Origin: Ophiostoma sp. CBS 140.51
Lineage: Eukaryota > Ascomycota > Sordariomycetes > Ophiostomatales > Ophiostomataceae
Assembly (NCBI GenBank): GCA_029298735.1
Contig: JANSLP010000535.1
Coordinates: 1-13,641, forward strand
Direction of reading: 5' to 3'
DNA: 13,641 nt
Both the position numbers and the translations under genes were made by a program. Under the pieces are notes generated by a model. The model worked only from the letters and a program-made list of their open reading frames with translations. It was not told the DNA's origin and did no database searches. Below, piece after piece: positions 1 through 7,497 of the stretch. Position 1 is the first letter of the stretch; the number at the start of each line of letters is the position of its first letter.

Positions 1-100
1 TGCTGCCCAGACCGTCTCTGACGGCACCTACGCCGGTTTCATCGTGCTGATGTTCCTCGGTGCCGTTGTTGCCGTGCTTTTGGTCAACGCCACCTCCGTA
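1..100 (+). pseudogene. C-terminal fragment of a UNC93/DUF895-like membrane transporter gene, broken by a repeat
   Basis: Reading from base 2 gives an uninterrupted hydrophobic stretch containing VSDGTYAGFIVLMFLGAVV and ending in VNATSVV. This resembles, from memory of the family, the last membrane segment of fungal UNC93-like (DUF895) major facilitator proteins, which usually continue with a charged R-x-D-G segment. That continuation is missing. Instead the frame runs into low-complexity residues and a stop at 173-175. The base composition also switches abruptly: this piece has many TpG and CpA and a single TpA, while the DNA from about 104 on is nearly the reverse. I infer that the gene is truncated where the retroelement relic begins. 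The upstream part lies outside the window, so family assignment rests on about 33 residues and is tentative. Confidence 0.4.
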
Positions 101-1141
101 GTGTACGCACCGGGGGGGCTTCCGATAGTTCCGTGCCTTATAGTTTTATATCTAGTAACGGTAGTAAATCTATAGCCTAGTATCTAGCTTATACGGGACG
201 GCGCGGTAGAGGTAGTAATCGAGGATAGCTCCGTCCCGGATAAGTAAAGCGGCGTCGGCGTCGGTAGCCACGGTAAAGCATAGGTTACCGAGGCTAGCCG
301 GCGGGCCGTCACGGCGGATTATAGGGCGTACTTGGAGGACTCGGTAAGGTACGTTTAATTTATCGTGAATATTTTATACTTTATCGAGGAGGGTAGCGGC
401 CGGTATACCGTAGAGGACGACTCTCGGCCCAGTAATCGTAACGTTAACACCGATGTCCTTGGCCCAAGACACGTCCTCGACGTACCACCGGTCCGTCCCT
501 CTCGGGAAGACAACGGCGCTATCGCCGCCCGGGAGTTAGCGTACGGCGTGGGCTGGTGTACGGCCGCCGGCGGCGGACTTGACGGCGTTAATAATGGTCT
601 CGCATAACGGTGGTGACGTCATACGGCTGGTATAGAGGATGACCTCCTCGTATCGTGGCTTCGTTACTATGGTACGGGTGTTGCTATAGCTATTGTTTAT
701 TTGTTGTGGCATGGGGGTAGTTTGCGAGGTGACGCGAGAGGCGTATATGGGTGGCGGGTTAGCGGCCATGGCCGGTGCGGCCGTCGTGGCCGGAGGCGGT
801 GTCGTGGCAGCGTGGTGTGCCTGCGAGATGACGGTGTAGAAGAGCCGTTGCAGGATCGTATTAACGGCCGCACCCACGCGGTCATCTGCCTTGTATACGA
901 TAGAGAGGGCGGTGGTGAGGGCGTCGGCGTGTCCATTCGGTATCCCATAGATCTTGGCAACGTCCTCCGGGACGGCGGTGGTGAGTGGTCCGGTAAACGG
1001 CCGGGTGGTGTGCTCGGTGGCTGTGTTTTTCGGGGTCGTGGGGGTAGTGGGTGTATCGTTTCGGCCGGGCGGCGTAGAGGGAGTGGTACGGGGTATCGGG
1101 ATGGACAATGAAGTAGACTGGTGGTCGACACGAGGGAGTAT
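98..1141 (-). mobile_element. Relic of a Tad1-like LINE (non-LTR) retrotransposon, 5' part only
   Basis: The minus strand encodes one long frame with the layout of a Tad1-clade LINE ORF1 (gag-like) protein: a Pro/Thr-rich N-terminus, a middle domain with a SPPLCETIINAVKSAAGGRT segment, then a CCHC zinc-knuckle position near the C-terminus. No reverse transcriptase or endonuclease is present. The element is cut at its left (3') side near position 98-104, against a transporter gene fragment. LINEs usually lose the 5' end on insertion, so loss of the 3' end points to a later rearrangement rather than simple 5' truncation. The right (5') boundary is not sharp; it lies somewhere between about 1141 and 1240, where AT-rich DNA begins. 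No target-site duplication was found. Confidence 0.65.
98..1141 (-). pseudogene. LINE ORF1 (gag-like) pseudogene, in frame but with five nonsense codons
   Basis: The frame is continuous on the minus strand from about 1141 to 98 with no frameshift, but carries stops at 538-536, 376-374, 172-170, 154-152 and 148-146. All are TAA or TAG, as expected from C-to-T or G-to-A change at CAA, CAG or TGG codons. The open part, 1108-539, gives about 190 residues. Further on, VVFPRGTDRWYVEDVSW and ASLGNLCFTVATDADAA match the style of the Tad1 gag core. A CCHC knuckle (C-x2-C-x4-H-x4-C) can be placed at 166-125, but all four ligands read as Tyr. The start is also in doubt: the open frame extends back to 1144 without ATG, and codon 1141-1139 is ATA, possibly a mutated ATG. 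It is not expected to make protein. Confidence 0.6.
104..600. other. RIP-type mutated tract
   Basis: A hand count over 121-480 gives about 45 TpA against 7 CpA and 5 TpG, while CpG stays common. Loss of CpA/TpG with gain of TpA is the signature of repeat-induced point mutation, a premeiotic defence of Pezizomycotina against duplicated DNA. The adjoining 1-100 has about 11 TpG, 5 CpA and 1 TpA. From about 600 rightward within the same element TpG becomes frequent again. Confidence 0.7.
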
Positions 1142-1424
1142 TTTTCAGACCGACCAATTTTTCTATAAAATAACAATAAATTAATCGAGAAAACCTTTTA
1201 TTTTCTTCTTTAAACAAATAATTATAAAATGTGGGGAAAAAATCGAAAAAGATTCAAAACAGCAAGCAAACAAATGGTTGGGAAAGGAATGAGAGAGAGA
1301 AGTGGACGTCAGAACAAGGTCCTGCATAGAGTAGGATTCTGTCTCGGAGATCATCTTTCGACCATATCCTACCTCTTTTGTGAGTGGGTGGTCAGGCACG
1401 GAAGGCACAAGGACCAAGCATGAG

Positions 1425-1454
1425 CACAGGCACAGACACAGACACATACACAGT
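1425..1454. repeat. Hexanucleotide tandem repeat, CACAGN x5
   Basis: Five consecutive six-base units read CACAGG, CACAGA, CACAGA, CACATA and CACAGT. This is a simple-sequence tract in non-coding DNA and a likely length-polymorphic marker. Confidence 0.75.
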
Positions 1455-1520
1455 CACTGGCATTGACGTTTTAGCCTGCGAGTCAGGGGGCGGCGTCGGC
1501 AGACGATGCACGCATCACTC

Positions 1521-1542
1521 AGAATAGCAGAATAGCAGAATG
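1521..1542. repeat. Short tandem repeat, AGAATAGC x2.75
   Basis: The eight-base unit AGAATAGC is repeated twice and followed by a third partial copy (AGAATG), in non-coding DNA. Confidence 0.7.
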
Positions 1543-1700
1543 CGCGTAAGAGGCGCAGGACCAACGGCACCAGCAACGGCAGCAACGAGCGGCCTGGCTG
1601 GGAGGCCTAAAACACAGCCATATTTTTGGCTTTTCTTGGCCGCCTTTTGGCCTCCTTTCCAATTTATTGCCGTGTGTCGGCCCCCCAGCTATCAAAAGTT

Positions 1701-1708
1701 TAAATAAA
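1701..1708 (+). promoter_or_regulatory. TATA-like element of the WD40 gene
   Basis: TAAATAAA lies 111 bases before the chosen ATG at 1819, inside the near-palindrome AGTTTAAATAAACT (1697-1710), and is followed by a pyrimidine- and CA-rich leader. The match to TATAWAW is weak. Confidence 0.3.
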
Positions 1709-1818
1709 CTGCAATATGCCCAGCGGCAAACACATGTGAGATCCAATTCAACCTTCCACCATCCTTTACGCCTCAATCTAGCATCACCAAAAATACATCC
1801 GCAAGCAACGTGATAATC

Positions 1819-3087
1819 ATGGTCACCAAGAAAGAATTCCTTGAGCGCTGGACGGGCGATATTGAGCAGGAATTCACGTCCACGGCGGGCGATCCTGTCT
1901 CATGGGAATGGGCTCCTGACCATCCCAAAGCATGGTCGTCGGCCAGCGCCATCATCGACCTTGTCCAGGAGACGATGAGCACGCCGGCGTTCAGTTCTGA
2001 TGAAGATCTGCTCGCCGTCGGTGTTGGCAAAGACATCCACATCTACAATGTCGCGACGCAAGACCGCCTGGCCGTTTTGTCAGGTCACTATGGCGTGGTC
2101 GAGAATGTTCGCTTTTCCCCCACGACCTACGATGGAGACTACCGCTACATCTTGGCCTCGCACAGCGGCGTTACTCTCGACGATGAATCAGAGGCTATTC
2201 TGTGGAAGCTCGACGGCAACGGGCAGTTATCTTCAAAGCCACATAGGTTGGAAGGTCAACTCGGCCTCTGGGGCAGCTCTTCCTTCACCCCCGACGGCAA
2301 GATGTTGATCTTTATCAGCAACAATGAATCGACCCAGTTTGACGACCAGGACGGGGTCACACGTGAGAAGGACTCTCTTCCTTGCATAAATTTGTGGTCA
2401 ATTGAGGAGAGAACCGTCCAACACCGCCTGCTCGGCCACACCGACCAGATCCAGAGCGTGACAGTCTCACCAGACGGCAAGCATCACGCATCCGCCTCTT
2501 GGGATGGCACTGGACGCATCTGGGACGCTGCAACGGGAGCCTGTCTCCATGTTCTGGGCCCATTTGCCACCACCGAGACGACCATCGGTCAGATGTGGTC
2601 GACTGCTTTCTCACCCGACGGGAAACACGTTGCCATCAGCCAGGAAAGCCCTTGGGGACTCGTGCACGTGTGCGAGGTCAGCACGGGAAAGAAGCTGTCA
2701 TCAGCCAAGTTTCATGTCTGGACACGGTCGTTGGCATGGAGCCCAGACGGAAGTTTGTTGGCTTGTGGTGCTGACCCGGGCACTGTTGCCATCTGGGACC
2801 CTTTGATAGATGAGGAGAAGACGCGATGGGCCCTGAAATTTGACGACTATGGAATGGGGACAATGGCATGCCCAAGAGCGGTGAAGTTTTTGGGACAAGA
2901 CAAAATCGTCTTCCAGCTGAACGAAGGGACTGTTTGGGTATACGATTGGGAGAAGAAGCAAAAGTACAGATTTGCAAGAGGGCCGGAGGATAAGCAGGAC
3001 AAATTTTTGCAGGCAAAGATGGTCTGCACCGACAAGTTGCTGGCCGTTCCCGACACCAAAGGGTCCTTGAGGCTGTGGGAACTCTAG
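1819..3087 (+). CDS. WD40-repeat protein, uncharacterised
   Basis: A single uninterrupted frame of 422 residues. The start chosen is the ATG at 1819: it has A at -3 and G at +4, and the frame upstream of it offers only GTG. After a non-repeat N-terminus of about 55 residues the protein carries the blades of a beta-propeller. Recognisable WD units include LSGH (88-90) to ILWKLD (127-132), LLGH (204-207) to RIWDAATG (233-240), FSPDGK (264-269), WSPDGS (307-312) to AIWDPL (324-329), and a final LRLWEL (417-422) that ends the protein. Six to seven blades are plausible. There is no signal peptide or membrane segment, so a cytosolic or nuclear scaffold role is expected of the family; no partner can be named. 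Two blades are ragged, with acidic insertions at about 116-125 and 170-185. An AATAAA lies 139 bases after the stop. Confidence 0.85.
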   Translation: MVTKKEFLERWTGDIEQEFTSTAGDPVSWEWAPDHPKAWSSASAIIDLVQETMSTPAFSSDEDLLAVGVGKDIHIYNVATQDRLAVLSGHYGVVENVRFSPTTYDGDYRYILASHSGVTLDDESEAILWKLDGNGQLSSKPHRLEGQLGLWGSSSFTPDGKMLIFISNNESTQFDDQDGVTREKDSLPCINLWSIEERTVQHRLLGHTDQIQSVTVSPDGKHHASASWDGTGRIWDAATGACLHVLGPFATTETTIGQMWSTAFSPDGKHVAISQESPWGLVHVCEVSTGKKLSSAKFHVWTRSLAWSPDGSLLACGADPGTVAIWDPLIDEEKTRWALKFDDYGMGTMACPRAVKFLGQDKIVFQLNEGTVWVYDWEKKQKYRFARGPEDKQDKFLQAKMVCTDKLLAVPDTKGSLRLWEL

Positions 3088-3225
3088 ATTGCATCTCATT
3101 GAGCCACGCGTCGAAAGATGGTACGATCGACTGAATGGAGATACACGTAACAGGGAAAAGTCGCGACAATTTACAAGAATGTGCACCTCCTCGGATATGA
3201 TGTAAGAATAATAATACAAAATGAA

Positions 3226-3231
3226 AATAAA
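3226..3231 (+). terminator. Candidate poly(A) signal of the WD40 gene
   Basis: AATAAA lies 139 bases downstream of the WD40 stop codon in an A-rich tract. The hexamer is only loosely conserved in fungi. Confidence 0.4.
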
Positions 3232-3569
3232 ACCGACGTCGGACATCGGATAAAGAGACAAAAAGTCTCAAAAAGCGCAGGCGGCAAAGGCCTAATATGT
3301 CGTGCAGAAGGACAATTACGCGCTTCGTATTAGGGATTGTTGTAAGTGATCCTTTACTGTTCTTCCACTGTATTCCTCAGTGATTCCTGTCAGCACCGCC
3401 CCGTCCCGTTGTTCGTTCACTGTAATGGTCAAATGAGCTTAAATGGCAGAGGAGTCTGCCCGTCTGAAGAAGGAGCCTGGCCGTCTGACTGCGGCCGACG
3501 TCGACCGGGAAAATGGTAAATAGGAGCGCCGCAGCTCCAAACTCTTGGTATATTGAGCCGTGAGAACCA

Positions 3570-3591
3570 AAGGATTGAACCGGCAATCCTT
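3570..3591. repeat. Perfect stem-loop, 8-bp stem
   Basis: AAGGATTG (3570-3577) and CAATCCTT (3584-3591) are exact reverse complements around a six-base loop. On the minus strand it contains GGTTCAATCC, which resembles a shortened tRNA B-box, but no tRNA can be folded around it. Its function is unknown. Confidence 0.5.
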
Positions 3592-3748
3592 CTACTTTAT
3601 TCTCTAAAAAAAGGATCACTTGCAATATTCTCGCGATAATTGTTTATACGACGACTTCGCTTGGACAGACGTCAGTGCCAGTGATGGCAAATAGAACATC
3701 ACGACAATAAATCAAAGTGACAGCGTCATTTCAGTGTGATCAAAAGAA

Positions 3749-3755
3749 TATAAAA
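3749..3755 (+). promoter_or_regulatory. TATA box of the secreted-protein gene
   Basis: TATAAAA, 155 bases before the ATG at 3910. The spacing leaves room for a leader of about 120-130 bases, which is T- and C-rich. Confidence 0.5.
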
Positions 3756-3909
3756 GAAGACAAGAGTCGAGCAAGATGGCATTCAGAATTTGTTTCGAAG
3801 CATCATACTCACTCACAACATCTTCCAGCCTCTTCTCGTTGTGCACATATTTTTCCTAATCTTTTTCGACACATTTCTTGTCTACGTTTCTAAAACTTCA
3901 ACGGTCAAA

Positions 3910-4632
3910 ATGGCCCCCTCCGCTCTCGTCGCTCTGGTTGTCTCCGGCCTGCCCTTTCTTGCGGCTGCCGCTGCCGACAACATGCTCACTCTCTTTGGCC
4001 CTGCTTCTCTGGACAATGAGGTCTCCTCCACCTTTTTGGCCTGTGTCAATGCTACGGGGGTCGACTACGGCGTCTTTGTCGAGGACGCTGGCGGTGCCGT
4101 CGTTGTGCCCATGGACCAGCGCCAGCTTGACGTCTTCACTACCGATGCTCCTCTGATGCAGTGCATCGAAGCGTCCAACGACGCCATTTACGTGTCGGCC
4201 GAGTCCACTGCTGAAATCTCGGCTGTCGAGAAGGGAGCTGTGAGCCTTGATGCCGCCACCTTTGAGTGGCTTGTGTCGAGCGGTGTCACTGGCAAGCAAG
4301 CCGTCGGCACGCGCCCGGCCGCTACTCCCTTGACCTCGAAGCGCGGCGCCGACGCTGCCGACATCACCCAGACCTACTCGGCCTACCTTGACACCACCGG
4401 CAAGCACTGTACCGACCATGACCACCACACGTACCAGGAAAAGGAGTGCCACGGTGTGCGCCAGCAGTACAAGAGCAGCCAGTTTGAGAACACGCACGGC
4501 GGCTCGCTGCACATGGAGATTTGGCCGCACCACGACTGCAAGAAGGGCGACTCCCGGGCGTTTGTGATTACGGGCTTGACAGTCGGTACCTGCAACGGCC
4601 GCGACACGTATTCGTGGAATGGCCACTATTAG
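3910..4632 (+). CDS. Secreted Cys/His-rich protein, probable Kex2-processed proprotein
   Basis: 240 residues, starting at the ATG at 3910 (AAA before it, G at +4). An in-frame upstream extension begins only with TTG and is discounted. Residues 1-22 form a signal peptide: a hydrophobic core followed by AAAAAA, with likely cleavage before D23. One N-glycosylation sequon lies at N47. A dibasic K144-R145, followed by Gly, is a typical Kex2 site. It divides the secreted chain into an N-terminal part with two Cys (45, 85) and a C-terminal part of 95 residues with four Cys (167, 180, 210, 228). The C-terminal part is unusually rich in His, clustered as HCTDHDHH (166-173) and ECH (179-181). I do not recognise the family. 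Disulfide pairing within each part and a metal-binding or effector-like role are possible but unproven. It converges with the bZIP gene; the stops are 91 bases apart. Confidence 0.75.
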   Translation: MAPSALVALVVSGLPFLAAAAADNMLTLFGPASLDNEVSSTFLACVNATGVDYGVFVEDAGGAVVVPMDQRQLDVFTTDAPLMQCIEASNDAIYVSAESTAEISAVEKGAVSLDAATFEWLVSSGVTGKQAVGTRPAATPLTSKRGADAADITQTYSAYLDTTGKHCTDHDHHTYQEKECHGVRQQYKSSQFENTHGGSLHMEIWPHHDCKKGDSRAFVITGLTVGTCNGRDTYSWNGHY

Positions 4633-4723
4633 ACGGCAACATACCGTCGTCTTGCCTTCGTCCTCTCAAAATCTCTATCATGCCAATGTATATCTATTAG
4701 ACAATCTATCTTTACCGTATTAG

Positions 4724-5809
4724 CTACCAAGAACAATTAAAGATTAGCTTCTTCTCTCCCCGTCTCTGCCGCCATAGATTTGTACTGTGAATTAGTTCGT
4801 CACATCCTCGTAGCAGCCATCCCCATTTCATTAAAAAAGGCACACTGGCCTCCCATGACCGCATGTCCCACGACTCGCCCCACACCATAACGCTCGGTTT
4901 CTTGTCCAGTTGATGCAGCGAGCCATCCAGCTCCATCATGTCCAGGCACAGCTCGTCCTCATCAAAGGACCGCACTGACAGGGCATGGATCATGTTGTCC
5001 CGAAAGCGTGGGAAGGGGAAGAGATCGATCCATGGGTGGTGTGGAGTACTTCGTTGAACGTCGGTTGATTGCAAATTGCTCGGCACAGAGGGGGTGGACG
5101 AGATGTAAGATAGTGGCCAGAGCCCTGGACCTAACTGGCAGTAGGGCGAGACAAAGGCGTCATGGCACAGCCCCTCGGCAGCAAAGCCCATGACCACAGC
5201 ATTGCGGGCCAATGCATTGAGTACATTGAGGCGGACCACAATATGCAGATTGGTCCGACGACCGGCCTCAAGGCTCAAACTGTAGTCCTCGTAGGCCTGC
5301 TTCATGAGGTCTTGTGCCCTGCCCTTTCTTCCGGGGCATGAGATGAGGGATGCTCCATTTTGTGCGTGCACTTCGAGGTGCTGGGAATCAGGGCCGCCAT
5401 TGGTGAAACGTTCATTCGTAGGCTGTGATGACGCTGACGAAGCTTGCTCTTGCTCCTGAACACTGGGTTTTGCCCTCCTTCTCCCTAGACGAGAAACACT
5501 ATGTCAGAAGCAGTGGTTTCAATATGTTGAAGAAGAGTATTACTGACGGTATGCACGCTGATTGATCCTGTTCTGGCGCTTCTTCCTCTCCTTGGAGCTC
5601 GTCAGCCCTGTCCAGTTGTCTGCATCACTCCATATATCCGACGGTTGCAGCATCGGCTCCAGCTCAACATCTCCGGGCTTATTTGATTCGGACGGGTGTT
5701 CCATATTTGTTCTGGTTGTTTTGGCCGTTCTGGCTGTTCTTGGTGTTGAGTTACTCGAGATGGTTGTTAAAGACGTGCCACATGGCTTGTTAGCATATTT
5801 ATGGAGCAT
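4724..5809 (-). CDS. bZIP transcription factor with DUF3425 domain
   Basis: Two exons, 5809-5548 and 5484-4724, give 340 residues. The 63-bp intron (5547-5485) has GTCAGT at its start, CTGAC as branch site and TAG at its end. Splicing restores the basic region KERKKRQNRINQRAYRRRRAK (residues 73-93), with the N-x4-(Q/N)-R-x-x-R pattern of fungal bZIPs. No clear leucine heptad follows; the next 30 residues are Gln/Ser-rich. The C-terminal part has the DUF3425 features, including ARNAVVMGF (about 180-188) and PWIDLFPFPRFRDNM (238-252). Proteins of this architecture are fungal nuclear regulators. The start is uncertain: ATG 5809 gives the longest protein but has a poor context, while ATG 5704 (M36) has A at -3 and G at +4. 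It is divergent from the aldo-keto reductase gene and may control this neighbourhood. Confidence 0.85.
5485..5547 (-). other. Intron of the bZIP gene
   Basis: 63 bp, minus strand, GTCAGT...CTGAC...TAG. An alternative donor four bases inside (GTAATA) would put exon 2 out of frame and destroy the basic region, so the first donor is preferred. Confidence 0.8.
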
Positions 5810-5931
5810 GTACGTCCGTATTTAAGTGCTGTAGGCCGTTGAAAGTGTGGGCACCTCGAAGCTAATGCAAGTGGCTTACGCGCTAAGATTGGAGAATGAA
5901 GCTGTCATTGGATGGTGAAGATGGCGATGGA

Positions 5932-5939
5932 ATCGGACA
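5932..5939 (+). promoter_or_regulatory. ATCGGACA motif, copy 1
   Basis: Exact ATCGGACA within the bZIP/aldo-keto reductase shared promoter, 291 bases before the reductase ATG. It is the same word as at 9500, 9569 (reverse), 12050 and 12214. The binding factor is unknown. Confidence 0.4.
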
Positions 5940-6113
5940 TTTCGGCGATTGTCTGGACTTAAGCCAGCCGGCAGTTGTCGCCGGCCAGTGGAGCTTTGGT
6001 TTGTTTGTGCAAAGGTACGGCATGACGTATTATTGCAGAGGCTCAACTTGAAGCCGTTGGAGCTCGATGTAAATGTTTGATAATTAACAAACTTTCACGA
6101 GCAACAAGAAGAG

Positions 6114-6120
6114 TATATAA
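6114..6120 (+). promoter_or_regulatory. TATA box of the aldo-keto reductase gene
   Basis: TATATAA, 109 bases before the ATG at 6223. It is followed by a CA- and AT-rich leader. Confidence 0.6.
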
Positions 6121-6222
6121 CAGCTCACTGCCAGCCATATTCGAGTTGAACAATCAATTGAGATTCAAATCCAGACAATCAACCACTTAATCGAAAACCT
6201 CCACCCATCCACGACATCCACC

Positions 6223-7385
6223 ATGCCTCAGACACTCCCCTTCCGCAATATTAAGGTCCCCAGCCCGGGCTTCGGCGCCATGGGAATGAGCCACGGCCTC
6301 GGTACCAACATGGGCCTCGAGGAGGCCGAGCCAGTTTTGCTGAAGGCCATCGAGTTAGGATGCACATTCTGGGACACGGCAGTCATCTACGGTTTCGGCA
6401 TCAACGAGAAGCTGCTCGGCGACTTTATTCGGAAGCACAACGTGCGGGACAAGCTTTTCAGTGCGTTACACCGAATTAAACCAAAAGTTTATTTTATCCT
6501 CTTTCACTAACACTTTGTGAAGTCGCCTCCAAGTGCGGCATTGATTGCTTCCACAGCTCTCCCCCGAAGGTCACCAACTCGGCAGTCCACATCAAGGAGT
6601 ACATTGAGGGAACCATTGAGAGACTCGGCTTCACGCCCGACCTCTACTACTTGCACAGAATTGATCCGAGTATGTTAGCCCCATCAAAAAGTAGCAACAG
6701 ATGTCACTTTGTCTAACAGTCTTCACAGACACACCTCTTGAGGAATCTATTCCCGCCCTGAACGAGCTAAAGAAGGCGGGCAAGACAAAGTACATTGGTC
6801 TTTCCGAGTGCTCGGCAGCAACGCTTCGCAAAGCAAACTCGAGTAGGTCTATGAAACGTCAGTGTGTAATTAATGCACCGTGCTAACAGTGTAGTCGCCC
6901 AAATCGACGCAGTCCAGGCAGAGTACTCCGCTTTCGAGACCCTCCACGAACAAGACGGCCTCATCGATACGGCCAAGGACCTCGGCGTGGCCTATGTCGC
7001 TTACAGTCCCCTCGGCCACGGCTGGCTGGTCGACGACTTTAAGTTCAAATCACCCGAGGATTTTGCAGAGGGCGACTTTCGACGGTCGAGCCCCAAGTTC
7101 CAGGGCGACAACTTTTACAAGAACAAGGCCATTGTTGACGAGATCAAGGCTCTGGCCGCCCAAAAGGGCTGCACGACGGCACAGATTGCTCTGGCATGGG
7201 TTGCTGCCCAGGGCATGATTGCCATCCCCGGAACAACAAAGGTGAAGCGGCTGGAGGAGAACTGGGCGTCGCGGGATGTTGAGTTGACGGATGAAGAGAA
7301 GACGAAGCTCAGGGAGCTTGTCGAGGCAAACAAGCCCGTGGGCGCGAGATACGGTCCTGCCCACCAGGCCATGGTGGGCCACTGA
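6223..7385 (+). CDS. Aldo-keto reductase (AKR superfamily, YakC/AKR13-like)
   Basis: Four exons, 6223-6460, 6523-6669, 6729-6842 and 6895-7385, encode 329 residues, a normal AKR length. All three introns fall after the first base of a codon, and splicing gives a seamless AKR sequence. The catalytic tetrad is visible as D51 and Y56 in WDTAVIYGFG, K83 in ASKCG, and H124 in YYLHRIDP. Later landmarks are YIGLSECSA, QAEYSAFE, AYSPLGHG and the NADP-binding region around AIPGTTKVKRLEEN. Members are cytosolic NADPH-dependent reductases of aldehydes and ketones; AKR13-type proteins include pyridoxal-reductase-like enzymes, but the substrate here is unknown. It shares a 413-bp promoter with the bZIP gene and converges with the hydroxyacid dehydrogenase, the stops being 112 bases apart. 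Confidence 0.93.
6461..6522 (+). other. Aldo-keto reductase intron 1
   Basis: 62 bp, GTGCGT...CACTAAC...AAG. Splicing changes F-A|TC into FIASKCG, restoring the catalytic Lys segment. Confidence 0.9.
6670..6728 (+). other. Aldo-keto reductase intron 2
   Basis: 59 bp, GTATGT...CTAAC...CACAG. Splicing gives RIDPNTPLEES. The AG at 6718-6719 is skipped because using it would shift the frame. Confidence 0.88.
6843..6894 (+). other. Aldo-keto reductase intron 3
   Basis: 52 bp, GTAGGT...GCTAAC...TAG. Splicing gives KANSIAQIDAVQAEYS. Confidence 0.9.
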
Positions 7386-7497
7386 GTTATGCGGCCTGCA
7401 TAATGTCACCTGAAGACAAATATGCTTGAAAATAATTGACAAAACCGAACTTTGTTTTGATTTCTAGTCTATTAAAACTGTATGATGTCCTCGCACT

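Larger units (their letters stand above)
1142..1818. other. Gene-free region upstream of the WD40 gene
   Basis: No coding region is supported here. From about 1142 to 1260 the DNA is AT-rich and probably contains the 5' edge of the LINE relic and its flank. Two short tandem repeats follow (1425-1454 and 1521-1542). A stretch at about 1600-1680 alternates GGCC-type words with T-runs. The last 120 bases contain a TATA-like word at 1701-1708 and a CT/CA-rich leader, so this end is the likely promoter and 5' untranslated region of the WD40 gene. Confidence 0.5.
3088..3909. other. Gene-free region between the WD40 and secreted-protein genes
   Basis: No gene is supported in these 820 bases. The left part is the WD40 3' untranslated region with a poly(A) signal at 3226-3231. 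One GTCGGACA word (3238-3245), a variant of the motif common further right, follows. A perfect eight-base-pair hairpin sits at 3570-3591. The right end is the promoter of the secreted-protein gene, with a TATA box at 3749-3755. Confidence 0.5.
5810..6222. promoter_or_regulatory. Divergent promoter region of the bZIP and aldo-keto reductase genes
   Basis: 413 bases with no gene. It holds an ATCGGACA motif (5932-5939), a CRE-like TGACGTAT (6023-6030) that fits a bZIP half-site type, and the TATATAA of the aldo-keto reductase (6114-6120). The CA-rich 6170-6222 is its likely leader. Confidence 0.6.

Noticed and set aside
697..1176. Several open frames on both strands inside the LINE relic
   Set aside because: They are alternative frames of ORF1 with Arg/Pro/Gly-rich, GC-driven composition.
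1425..1542. CRISPR-like array from repeated short units
   Set aside because: The units are contiguous simple-sequence repeats of 6 and 8 bases without spacers, in a eukaryotic context.
1810..1818. Three-residue extension of the WD40 protein
   Set aside because: It begins with GTG; the ATG at 1819 has a good initiation context.
2678..3271. Two overlapping open frames antisense to the WD40 gene
   Set aside because: Both are shadows of the WD40 coding sequence and have no independent support.
3545..3610. Possible tRNA on the minus strand around GGTTCAATCC
   Set aside because: The B-box-like word is one base short, the T-stem does not pair correctly, and no A-box, anticodon arm or acceptor stem could be fitted.
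3790..3909. N-terminal 40-residue extension of the secreted protein
   Set aside because: It begins with TTG, lies directly downstream of the TATA box where the leader is expected, and would bury the clear signal peptide starting at 3910.
3898..4626. Open frame of about 240 residues antisense to the secreted-protein gene
   Set aside because: It mirrors a GC-rich coding frame, has no recognisable motif and low-complexity composition; the sense strand has a TATA box, signal peptide and good start.
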